The notes under the pieces are model-generated. The model had not been told where the DNA came from and did no database searches. It saw nothing but the letters and a program-made list of their open reading frames with translations. 64,000 nt of DNA from an uncultured Clostridia bacterium (lineage in GTDB: Bacteria > Bacillota > Clostridia > Christensenellales > UBA1242), in the NCBI GenBank assembly GCA_947649575.1, contig CANSRZ010000001.1, positions 184,734 to 248,733 on the forward strand, in the 5' to 3' direction. The position numbers and the translations under genes were made by a program. Shown one piece after another: positions 54,920 to 62,895 of the stretch; the first letter of the stretch is position 1, and each line of letters begins with the position of its first letter.

Positions 54920-55486
54920 TTATTTCTTTTCTTCACTTTGTTTTTCAAAACGTCTTTTTGTAATCGGCAGACAATCCTCTTTGTTTTTGTCATTAAAGGA
55001 CAAACATTTTGTTATCACACGCCCACCGTCCATTGACAGCATGCTCACTTTTTTTGCTTTAAGTTTGTTGCAATTTCTAAGTTCACAAATATCGACATAT
55101 TCTGACTTAATTTTGTTCGCTTGCAGCACAAGACTGTTAAGAATTTTACACTTCACCTTTTCAGCCTCAATATTCATGCTTTCAATAGTGTTTGCTTTAA
55201 CTTTTTTGGCAAAGATATATGTTGCAACAATGCTGTCAGCTTTGATTTTATCGACCTCTATGCGGTCAACAATAAGATTTTTAGCCTTTATAGAACGGGC
55301 TTTTAAAATAACAACCCCTCCGTCTTGTTTTAACTCATGCTTGCGTTTATTGCGCGTATCAAAAATATCGCACTTAAATTTAACGTCCACAAAAATGCCT
55401 AAAATTTTAAATTCGTAGACATTATCAGTGCCGTCTTTTAAATATTTTTTAAGTTCGCTTAGGTCTTTAATAGTAATCAAACTCAT
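54920..55486 (-). CDS. Beta-repeat (bactofilin-like) protein
   Basis: A 188-aa protein whose centre is a run of roughly 5-residue beta steps alternating hydrophobic and polar residues (IKAKNLIVDRIEVDKIKADS, then IVATYIFAKKVKANTIESMN and similar), resembling polymer-forming bactofilin or pentapeptide-like helices. No signal peptide, so it is cytosolic. Polymer formation is inference. ATG 55486 is preceded by AGGAG; a GTG six bases earlier is less likely. Confidence 0.65.
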   Translation of the reverse strand: MSLITIKDLSELKKYLKDGTDNVYEFKILGIFVDVKFKCDIFDTRNKRKHELKQDGGVVILKARSIKAKNLIVDRIEVDKIKADSIVATYIFAKKVKANTIESMNIEAEKVKCKILNSLVLQANKIKSEYVDICELRNCNKLKAKKVSMLSMDGGRVITKCLSFNDKNKEDCLPITKRRFEKQSEEKK

Positions 55487-55541
55487 AATCACTCCTACAA
55501 ATATATTTTATCATAATGCAAAATTAAAACAAAACATTTGA

Positions 55542-57305
55542 TTAAATTATAAAGTTAGAATTTGAACAAATATAAACAATCTGATAATTTTCTGCAAATT
55601 GTGACACAATTTTTTTAGCAATCTGCAAATTTTTATCATCCAAATTCACAAAGGGATCATCAAGAATTATAAACGGTTTTTCTTTGACAAAAACCTCTTT
55701 TAACAATGCTAAACGTCTGCAAATTGAAAGCAAATCTCTGTAACCTTGCGACAAATATTCACTTTCTTTCAAGCCGTCATTTGTAAGTTGATTGATGTTC
55801 AGGTTGATGTCTAGCATAAGTTTTTGTTGATTGTCAAACATAGAAAACAACTGGTCAAAAGCCTTTTGCATTGGCTGTAAATATCTTTGCGAAACATTGT
55901 TTTTTGCTTGCTCTAAAAGTTCAATCGCTTTTTCATAAAGCTTAATTCTTGCCAACCAGTCTTCCCTCTTTTCTTGCAACGACGCCAACTGATTGTTTAG
56001 CTCATTTATATTCTCTTCATTCAAAATCAAATCTTGACGGCACTTGTTTAGCCCTGCGCGAATTTCTGCAAGCGAATTTTCAAGACTATTTTCTTGAGCC
56101 TGCAAATTGTTATAGTCCTCACCGTCATGCTCTTCAGTTTGCTCTTCCAATTGAACATTCAACTGCAAAATATTGCCCTCCAACTCCTTGATATATTTCT
56201 CAACATCAGCAAGCCTCAACTGCTTTGCAAGCTCCTCTTTTTGCAAGTGTGAATTATGTTCATTAGCTCCAACTTTTTTGATGATTGCAACGCCAAACAC
56301 AATGATAGCAAGCACGATAATCACAATGCCAGACGTCAAAAGTGGCGTTTTTGCTTGCGCAAAAAAACTTGAAATAACAAAAGCGAAGCCAACAAGAAGC
56401 ATAACTACACAAATTGAAAGGCTAATCGTTAAGCCCCTGCTCTTTGTGTTTTGTCGCGTTTGCTGATTTAAAGAACTTGCCAAACTCTGTTTTTCTTGAT
56501 TAAGTTTTTCTAATTTTTCTTTATTCTCTTGCAATTGTGCAAGATTGATATCTTTCAACTTCTCTGCTACAATGCGAGTTTGATCTTGTTGCTCAAACTT
56601 TTTTAAGTCTTGCTTTAAATTTTCTAATTTCAAAGAAGTTGCTTCATAGTCTTTTTGCAATTTGACTTCATTTTCTTTATTAAATGCTTGCAAGTCTGTA
56701 CATTCTTTAATTTCTTGCTTTAAATAAACAATATCCTCTTGTTTTGGACAACTTGAACGAATTCGCTTAATTGCACTGTTTATTTTTGCCTGAGCGAATG
56801 TACAATCTGACAAGTCATTTTGATATTTATTTGCCCCTGTCAATGTAGCCCTCACCTCATCATTAACATTTCCCGTCAAGCCGTCTTGTGAAAAAAATGC
56901 AGTTATTTGAAAAGTTTCAACCCCAACGCCAAAAAGTTCAATGCCAATATCTTTTGAATAAGCATTGCTTAAAAGCCCCGTTTGCTCGTCAATCAACTGA
57001 AAACTATCACTTTCAGGAGTCTTTCCAAAACTTCTCACTATTGTAAACAACTTTCCATTTTGCCTAAAAGTTAAACTTCCGCCATAATTTCCGCCTTGCC
57101 AAGGAGCATATTTGCTTCGCTCAACGGCAAAAGCTTTGTTGTTCCCCTTTTGTTGCATGCCATAAAACATGGCCTTTAAAAATATTGTAAAAGTTGTTTT
57201 GCCATATCCATTTTTGTTGCAAATTGTGTTAAGCCCTTTTGAAAAATCATAGTCGATATTTTGAAGCTTGCCAAAAGAATTGATATGCGCCTTAATTAAT
57301 TCCAT
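55542..57305 (-). CDS. SbcC/YhaN-like ATPase with membrane hairpin
   Basis: A 587-aa SMC-like ATPase. N-terminal half-site: INSFGKLQNIDYDF, Walker A NKNGYGKTTFTIF. Coiled coils (about 185-280 and 345-470) flank two adjacent hydrophobic helices (about 290-340; SICVVMLLVGFAFVISSFF and IVIIVLAIIVFGVAII). The C-terminal part carries the ABC signature YLSQGYRDLLSICRRL and Walker B FIILDDPFVNLD. YhaN-like rather than classical SbcC, which lacks membrane helices. It overlaps the upstream nuclease gene (TAATG), forming an SbcCD-like pair in DNA-end processing. Confidence 0.87.
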   Translation of the reverse strand: MELIKAHINSFGKLQNIDYDFSKGLNTICNKNGYGKTTFTIFLKAMFYGMQQKGNNKAFAVERSKYAPWQGGNYGGSLTFRQNGKLFTIVRSFGKTPESDSFQLIDEQTGLLSNAYSKDIGIELFGVGVETFQITAFFSQDGLTGNVNDEVRATLTGANKYQNDLSDCTFAQAKINSAIKRIRSSCPKQEDIVYLKQEIKECTDLQAFNKENEVKLQKDYEATSLKLENLKQDLKKFEQQDQTRIVAEKLKDINLAQLQENKEKLEKLNQEKQSLASSLNQQTRQNTKSRGLTISLSICVVMLLVGFAFVISSFFAQAKTPLLTSGIVIIVLAIIVFGVAIIKKVGANEHNSHLQKEELAKQLRLADVEKYIKELEGNILQLNVQLEEQTEEHDGEDYNNLQAQENSLENSLAEIRAGLNKCRQDLILNEENINELNNQLASLQEKREDWLARIKLYEKAIELLEQAKNNVSQRYLQPMQKAFDQLFSMFDNQQKLMLDINLNINQLTNDGLKESEYLSQGYRDLLSICRRLALLKEVFVKEKPFIILDDPFVNLDDKNLQIAKKIVSQFAENYQIVYICSNSNFII

Positions 57306-58345
57306 TACACATCATCTCCTCTTAACGCGTTTATGCCGATTTCGCAAATTGTGTTTTTATCCTCTTCGCTTATGTCTTGCAATTCGCTCACAATTTTTAA
57401 GAACTCTGCCTTGAAAGATAAAACTTCGCCTTTAAGTTTCTCTTTGTCAATTTTAAGTCGTGACTTGTCTATTAGTTCAAAATATGCGAAGCTAATGTCA
57501 AAATGATTTTGAAGCAAATTGATATATTTATCTTGACCGTCAGAATATTGCCCAGTTAGAATAACCCTGACAAAATCCTCTTTATCACAAGCGCGTGTTG
57601 CATTTTTAATCCTATCACATAAATCGTCATAACTAACAAAATTTGTTAAATCCGCTTCGCAAATTGCAAATTGGCGACCAGCAAGAACTTCAAACTTAAC
57701 AATTCCTGTGTCAGTGTCCAACAAAATAAAGCCCTTTTCGCCACATTCGTCAAAGCCATTCCCAGTCAGACAACCGCTATAAGCATAAACTCCGCGGTCA
57801 TCAAGTTTGCCAAACTCATAAGAATGCAAATGTCCAAGCGCTAAATAGTTTATATTTTTGTTTTTACATTCAAAAAGGTCAATATAATCATTGCCTTTTG
57901 CGTGAATATCGCCATGGAGTAGCATAATATTAAATCTATCACTTGCAAGTTTTGGCAAATTCAAATTTAAATTGCTCTGACCATAAATCGCAACTTTTTC
58001 GCCAAGTTCAAAGCATTCCAAGTCATGTCCAAAAAGCTTCAAATTTTCAGGAATTTCATGCCCTAAAAACAAAAAATCCTCATCATGATTGCCTTTAACA
58101 TAAAACACATTTTTGCCAAACTGCTTAACCTTATCAAGAAAAAACTTAACATGTTGATTTGTTGGATTTTTGCTATGAAAAAGGTCGCCAGATACAATAA
58201 TTGCATCAGCGTTAATATTTTCAGCGTATTCAAAAACTCGTCTGAGCCTTTCTGCATTTTCAGTTTTTAATATTTTTTGCAATTCTAATGAAAGCTTTCT
58301 GTTGCTTGCACCCAAATGCACATCAGATACATGGATTATTTTCAA
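57305..58345 (-). CDS. SbcD/YhaO-like metallophosphoesterase
   Basis: A 346-aa calcineurin-like nuclease subunit. Metal motifs: IIHVSDVHLG, VSGDLFH, VKGNHDED, LLHGDIHAKG and LALGHLHSYEFG. The start is taken as TTG 58345, with CGGAGG six bases upstream; the frame opens earlier at 58393. The C terminus carries a capping domain of about 100 residues. Coupled by stop/start overlap to the SMC-like ATPase downstream, as in sbcD-sbcC and yhaO-yhaN. Confidence 0.9.
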   Translation of the reverse strand: MKIIHVSDVHLGASNRKLSLELQKILKTENAERLRRVFEYAENINADAIIVSGDLFHSKNPTNQHVKFFLDKVKQFGKNVFYVKGNHDEDFLFLGHEIPENLKLFGHDLECFELGEKVAIYGQSNLNLNLPKLASDRFNIMLLHGDIHAKGNDYIDLFECKNKNINYLALGHLHSYEFGKLDDRGVYAYSGCLTGNGFDECGEKGFILLDTDTGIVKFEVLAGRQFAICEADLTNFVSYDDLCDRIKNATRACDKEDFVRVILTGQYSDGQDKYINLLQNHFDISFAYFELIDKSRLKIDKEKLKGEVLSFKAEFLKIVSELQDISEEDKNTICEIGINALRGDDV

Positions 58346-58443
58346 GTTTGCCTCCGCTATATTAATAATAACATAATTTTTAAAAATTAGCAAAGTTATT
58401 TATCAAGAAAACAAAGGCTTTAAGTTAAGATTTTTCAAAAAAA

Positions 58444-58470
58444 AGACCTTTAAGATTTTAAAGGTCTAAA
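58444..58470 (-). terminator. Terminator of the DUF4097 gene
   Basis: Stem AGACCTTTAA (58444-58453) / TTAAAGGTCT (58458-58467), 4-base loop, A-run beyond giving a T-tail on the transcribed side. Confidence 0.8.
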
Positions 58471-58472
58471 TT

Positions 58473-60077
58473 TTAGAAATGCACATCTACGTGTGAATTG
58501 GAATTTATTGCAATTTGATTTTTTTCATAAAGGCTTGCATTGTCACCTTCAACAAAGTTAACCTTAAAAGGATAGGTGTAAATATTATAACTATCTTTGA
58601 TAAAAGCAAGATTAATTCTGTTTTCAAGTTTTTCAACAGGTTTGTAATCAAAATCAGTCAATTCAAGCAAGAATTTTTGACCTGCATTGATTTTTACGTC
58701 AACATCCCCCTGCGTTCTGATTTTGTTTACAGTTCTGATATCTTGTTTGAAAGCAATTGAAATTTCGCCATTATCACTATCAAATTTATGAACAAGTCCA
58801 ACTGTGTTTGCAAGATGAATATATTTGCTGTTTATTGTGCTGTCATCAATAAGCACATTAATTTTGCCAGACTTTGTTTCAATTGAGCCAGGAGCATAAA
58901 TTCCACATTGTTTTTTAGCCTCAATAACAGCTTCATCCTTGCTATCTTGTGGATAAACGCCTGTTCCGATTGTAACGTTTCCAGAAGTTGTGTTAATCAA
59001 GTATTCGCCATACACTGCGCCAAGGTTTACATTAGCCTGATTGCCATATGGAATTGAAAGGTCTCCGCCAACTCGTTTGATTGTTATATTAGCTTTGCCA
59101 AGTCCATCACTTGCTTTATTAGTATCAAAAGAATTTGTAATATTATTAATATTTATACTTCCGTTTTTCAAGTTTAAAACTTTGACACTGCCTGTGATTT
59201 TTGTAGCAACAAACTGTCCGTCATTGATAACAAGTTGAAGTGGCTTGCTTGCAACAAGTTCTTTAAAAGTTGCACTCCCTTTGCCATTGATTGAAAATTT
59301 AACATCTTGCGCAACTGAAATTTTATCAAGATCAGTCTTGATTGCTCCGCCACCCGTTGAAAGGAACAATGTGTTGAAAGAATGTTCTTTATTAACACCA
59401 CTGCCAAGCCCAACAGCAAGATTAATATCTCCGCTCTCAGTTGAGGCAGTCAAGTTTTGAATATTAATTTTTGTAGTGCTTGCTTGTTCATCTTTAACAG
59501 AAGTGTTTCCAATTGAAACATCGCCAGTTTTTGTTGTGATTGTAAAAGCAGTATTTTCAAATCTAGTTTGGCTTGCAGTTCCAAGACAAACGTTGATTCT
59601 CACGTTTTTAGAAAAATACAAAAATCCCTCAGGCTCTTTAATAGAAACAGTCAAAACAGTGCGTGATTGGCTAGTATCCTCATCAACAACTTCTGAAAGT
59701 TTAACAGCATATTCAAAGCCTGTATATGACTTTGATTTTGCAAAACCTTTTGCGTGATTTTCTATAACAATGCTATCTTTTGTAACATTCTCATCGCTTG
59801 CAGTTGAAGTGTTTTTTGTTACAAAAACATTTGCATAATTTGAAGAGATAACAATATCGTCAATATTAGCAAAATCAATTGCGGTTGAGGCTTCGCCGTC
59901 AGTGGTCTTTGTCTGAACAATTGACTTATCATAACTAAAATATTTGTAACCTAAAATAACTTTATCTGGTGAAAAAATAAGAATCATAACTATAATCAGA
60001 AATGACGCAATCAAAATAAGGATAAGCATCAAAAGATAAAACCCAAAACCTTTTTTTACTTTATCACCGCTTGCCAT
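58473..60077 (-). CDS. Membrane-anchored DUF4097 beta-repeat protein
   Basis: A 534-aa protein with one N-terminal membrane helix (FYLLMLILILIASFLIIVMI, residues about 13-35) and a long extracytoplasmic beta-strand-repeat region typical of DUF4097 putative adhesins: repeated ITTKTGDVSIGN, ASTESGDINLAV, LSTGGGAIKTD and ETKSGKINVLI turns. No cysteine or sorting motif at the C terminus. ATG 60077 has AGGAGG upstream. Monocistronic. Confidence 0.8.
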   Translation of the reverse strand: MASGDKVKKGFGFYLLMLILILIASFLIIVMILIFSPDKVILGYKYFSYDKSIVQTKTTDGEASTAIDFANIDDIVISSNYANVFVTKNTSTASDENVTKDSIVIENHAKGFAKSKSYTGFEYAVKLSEVVDEDTSQSRTVLTVSIKEPEGFLYFSKNVRINVCLGTASQTRFENTAFTITTKTGDVSIGNTSVKDEQASTTKINIQNLTASTESGDINLAVGLGSGVNKEHSFNTLFLSTGGGAIKTDLDKISVAQDVKFSINGKGSATFKELVASKPLQLVINDGQFVATKITGSVKVLNLKNGSININNITNSFDTNKASDGLGKANITIKRVGGDLSIPYGNQANVNLGAVYGEYLINTTSGNVTIGTGVYPQDSKDEAVIEAKKQCGIYAPGSIETKSGKINVLIDDSTINSKYIHLANTVGLVHKFDSDNGEISIAFKQDIRTVNKIRTQGDVDVKINAGQKFLLELTDFDYKPVEKLENRINLAFIKDSYNIYTYPFKVNFVEGDNASLYEKNQIAINSNSHVDVHF

Positions 60078-60182
60078 AAGACCTCCTATATAATAATATT
60101 GTAACACATGCTTATGCTAATTTCAACAAAAAACAAAGAATTTGCTTAATTTTAAGCAAAAATCAATGTTTTTTGATGCTTT

Positions 60183-61994
60183 TTAATCAATAATAGCCTT
60201 TATTCTTCTTATTCCGCTACTGCTTGCCTCTTCCTTAATTATCTTAAAATGATGCAACTCTTTGGTGTTTTCAGCGTGAGGGCCGCCGCAAATTTCCTTT
60301 GAAACATTGCCGATTGTGTAAACTTTAACTTCCTCACCATATTTATTTGTAAACACACCAAGCGCACCTGCTTCTTTTGCTTTATCATAAGACATAACTT
60401 CACAAACAACAGGGATTTCTTGTTTGATAACATCATTAACAAACTCTTCAAGCTCTTTAATTTCTTCTGGAGTCATTTTGTGGTCTAAGTTAAAGTCAAA
60501 ACGAAGTCTTTCAGGAGTTATGTTAGAACCCTTTTGAAAAACATTTTCGCCAAACATTTTGCGAAGCCCTGCAAGCATAATATGAGTTGCAGTGTGAAGA
60601 TATGCACTCTCTTTTGACGCATCAGCAAGTCCGCCTTTAAATTGACCAGCAGATGCCACACGTGATTTTTCTTGATGCTCTTCAAATGCTTTCTTAAAGC
60701 CATCTTCGTCAACAGTATAGCCGCGCTCTTGGGCAAGTTCTTTTGTAAGTTCAAACGGGAATCCAAAAGTATCATAAAGACGGAAGCATGCCTTGCCAGA
60801 AAGTTTATTTTCAACAATTTCACCCTCTTTGGCAAATTGTTTGTGTCTTTCAATTCCGTTTAAAACTTTGTCAAACTCTCTGTGTCCGTCCTCAATAGCT
60901 TTTGCAAATTTGTTAACTTCTTTTATAAGTTCATCCTTAATCTTTTCTTTGTTCTCTTTGATGTCAGCATAATCAATGCCATATTCGTCAGCATAAAGAG
61001 AAGCGATATTAACAAGCTCGTTTGTGTCAAGCCCAATATTTCTTGCGCAGTTTACAGCGCGACGGATAAAGCGTCTTAAAATATAGCCTTGCCCTACATT
61101 TGACGGAACAACTCCACGCTCGTCACCTAAAATAAAAGTTGCCGAACGGATATGGTCAGCGATAATGCGATAAGAACGTTTTGATTTTTCATTATCCAAA
61201 TAGCCAACACCTGCTTTTGAAGCGATATAGTCAATTGCACGCTTCAAACAACCGCTATCATACACGCTTTTTGCGCCATTAAGAACAGTGATAGTTCTTT
61301 CCAAACCCATTCCAGTGTCAATGTTTGGTCTGTCAAGTTTAACAGCTTTTTCGCCAGCATTTTCAACTTTATATTGCATAAAAACGTCGTTCCAAATTTC
61401 AAGATATTTTCCGCAGTCGCAGGCAGGCGAACAGTTTTCTCCGCAAGCAGGCTTGCCAGTATCATAAAACATTTCGGTATCAGGTCCGCAAGGGCCAACC
61501 CCTCCCCCGAGCGCCCACCAATTGTTTTCTTTTGGGAGGAAAAATACGCGTTTCATGCCAGCGTCAAGCCAAGCCTTCTGAGCAACTTCATCACTAGGAG
61601 CAACCTCGTCACCAGCAAAAACGCTTGTAGCCAAACGCTCAACAGGGATGTTTAAATATTCAGGACTGGTCAAAAATTCATAAGAAAGAGCAATCATTTC
61701 TTCCTTTGGGCAAGTTCCCAAAAACCAGTTGCCAAGCATTTCAAAACAGGTTAAGTGGCTATCGTCGCCAACCTCGTCAATATCACCCGTTCTTATGCAA
61801 CGTTGCACGTCAAAAATTTTATTCCCCGCAGGATGTTTCTCGCCAAGAAGATAAGGCACAAGTGGATGCATGCCAGCCGTTGTAAACAAAACAGTCGGAT
61901 CATTTTCAGGAATAATCGACGCTCCTGGAATGCGTTTAAAGCCATGTTTTTCAAAAAATTTAAACCATAAATTTTTAAGTTCTCTATCAGTCAT
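60183..61994 (-). CDS. alaS: Alanyl-tRNA synthetase lacking the C-Ala domain
   Basis: A 603-aa AlaRS, against about 870 in most bacteria. The class II catalytic core is complete (FFEKHGFKRIPGASIIPEND, TTAGMHPLVPYLLG, RCIRTGDIDEVGDDSHLTCF, NIDTGMGLERT), as is the editing domain with HTATHIM and CGGPHAENT zinc-site residues. The protein stops right after SSSGIRRIKAIID, so the C-terminal dimerisation/C-Ala region is absent. ATG 61994 is preceded by GGAG. The stop is followed by non-coding sequence with no C-Ala remnant that I can see. Confidence 0.93.
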   Translation of the reverse strand: MTDRELKNLWFKFFEKHGFKRIPGASIIPENDPTVLFTTAGMHPLVPYLLGEKHPAGNKIFDVQRCIRTGDIDEVGDDSHLTCFEMLGNWFLGTCPKEEMIALSYEFLTSPEYLNIPVERLATSVFAGDEVAPSDEVAQKAWLDAGMKRVFFLPKENNWWALGGGVGPCGPDTEMFYDTGKPACGENCSPACDCGKYLEIWNDVFMQYKVENAGEKAVKLDRPNIDTGMGLERTITVLNGAKSVYDSGCLKRAIDYIASKAGVGYLDNEKSKRSYRIIADHIRSATFILGDERGVVPSNVGQGYILRRFIRRAVNCARNIGLDTNELVNIASLYADEYGIDYADIKENKEKIKDELIKEVNKFAKAIEDGHREFDKVLNGIERHKQFAKEGEIVENKLSGKACFRLYDTFGFPFELTKELAQERGYTVDEDGFKKAFEEHQEKSRVASAGQFKGGLADASKESAYLHTATHIMLAGLRKMFGENVFQKGSNITPERLRFDFNLDHKMTPEEIKELEEFVNDVIKQEIPVVCEVMSYDKAKEAGALGVFTNKYGEEVKVYTIGNVSKEICGGPHAENTKELHHFKIIKEEASSSGIRRIKAIID

Positions 61995-62091
61995 AATTTT
62001 CTCCATTTAACTTTAAAAGTTTAGCACATTTTTATTTTAAAAGCAAGCAATAACATTAGGAATTTTTGTTAAATTGTAGTATAATTTTGAT

Positions 62092-62826
62092 ATGAAAAGA
62101 ATTTTAATTAAAATTGCATATGACGGCAGCAACTATTTTGGCTGGCAAAAGCAAGCGGGCAAGCCAACAATACAAGGCGAAATCGAAAAGGCGCTCGAAA
62201 TTTTACTGGCTCACCCTTGCGAGGTTTTTGGCTCAGGGAGAACTGATGCAGGAGTTCACGCGCTTGGACAGACCGCGCATTTTGATATGGACATAAATAT
62301 CCCCGTTTCAAAACTTGCAGACGTGATAAACAATCTACTGCCTGACGACATATCAATTATTGAAGCAAAAGAAGTGCCAGCAGATTTTCATGCAAGATTT
62401 TCAATAAAGAAAAAGTGCTATGAATATAAGGTTTATGTCGGCAAAAAGAAAGACCCGTTTTTGGCAAAATATTCTTCATGGGTCAAAGACGAACTCGACT
62501 TTGTCAAAATGGAAGAAGCCAAAAAACTTTTAATTGGCAAACATAACTTTAAAGGATTTTGTTCTTCAGCCACAGCCGTCAAAGACTTTGAAAGAGAAAT
62601 TTATTCCATTGAAATTGAAAAGAAAAAGAACTATATCTATTTCACCTTTGTAGGCAAAGGCTTTTTATACAACATGGTCAGAATTTTGGTGGGAACTTTA
62701 ATAGATATTGGCAGAGATAAACTAGACATATCAAACATATCCAAAGCGCTCAAAACAGGAGACCGCCAACTTGCAGGAGTAACTATGCCCCCCAATGGCC
62801 TTTATCTGAAATGGACTGAGTATTAA
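62092..62826 (+). CDS. truA: tRNA pseudouridine synthase A
   Basis: A 244-aa TruA, which converts U38-40 of tRNA anticodon stems to pseudouridine. The catalytic Asp is in GSGRTDAGVHALGQTAHFD; KIAYDGSNYFGWQKQ, DFHARFSIKKKCYEY and FLYNMVRILVGTLIDIGR are typical. No Shine-Dalgarno sequence; TATAAT (62080-62085) ends 6 bases before ATG 62092, suggesting a leaderless mRNA, though the -35 region is weak. Confidence 0.96.
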   Translation: MKRILIKIAYDGSNYFGWQKQAGKPTIQGEIEKALEILLAHPCEVFGSGRTDAGVHALGQTAHFDMDINIPVSKLADVINNLLPDDISIIEAKEVPADFHARFSIKKKCYEYKVYVGKKKDPFLAKYSSWVKDELDFVKMEEAKKLLIGKHNFKGFCSSATAVKDFEREIYSIEIEKKKNYIYFTFVGKGFLYNMVRILVGTLIDIGRDKLDISNISKALKTGDRQLAGVTMPPNGLYLKWTEY

Positions 62827-62864
62827 TTTTTTAACAAAATTTAAACAATTTAACCAAAATAAAA

Positions 62865-62892
62865 AACATTAAGCATAACGCTTAATGTTTTT
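62865..62892. terminator. Bidirectional terminator (truA / GLUG protein 3)
   Basis: Stem AACATTAAG (62865-62873) / CTTAATGTT (62881-62889), flanked by A- and T-runs. Confidence 0.85.
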
Positions 62893-62895
62893 TAT

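Noticed and set aside
62007-62091. A T-box leader upstream of alaS
   Set aside because: The gap is only 97 bases to truA, with no T-box sequence or specifier stem visible.
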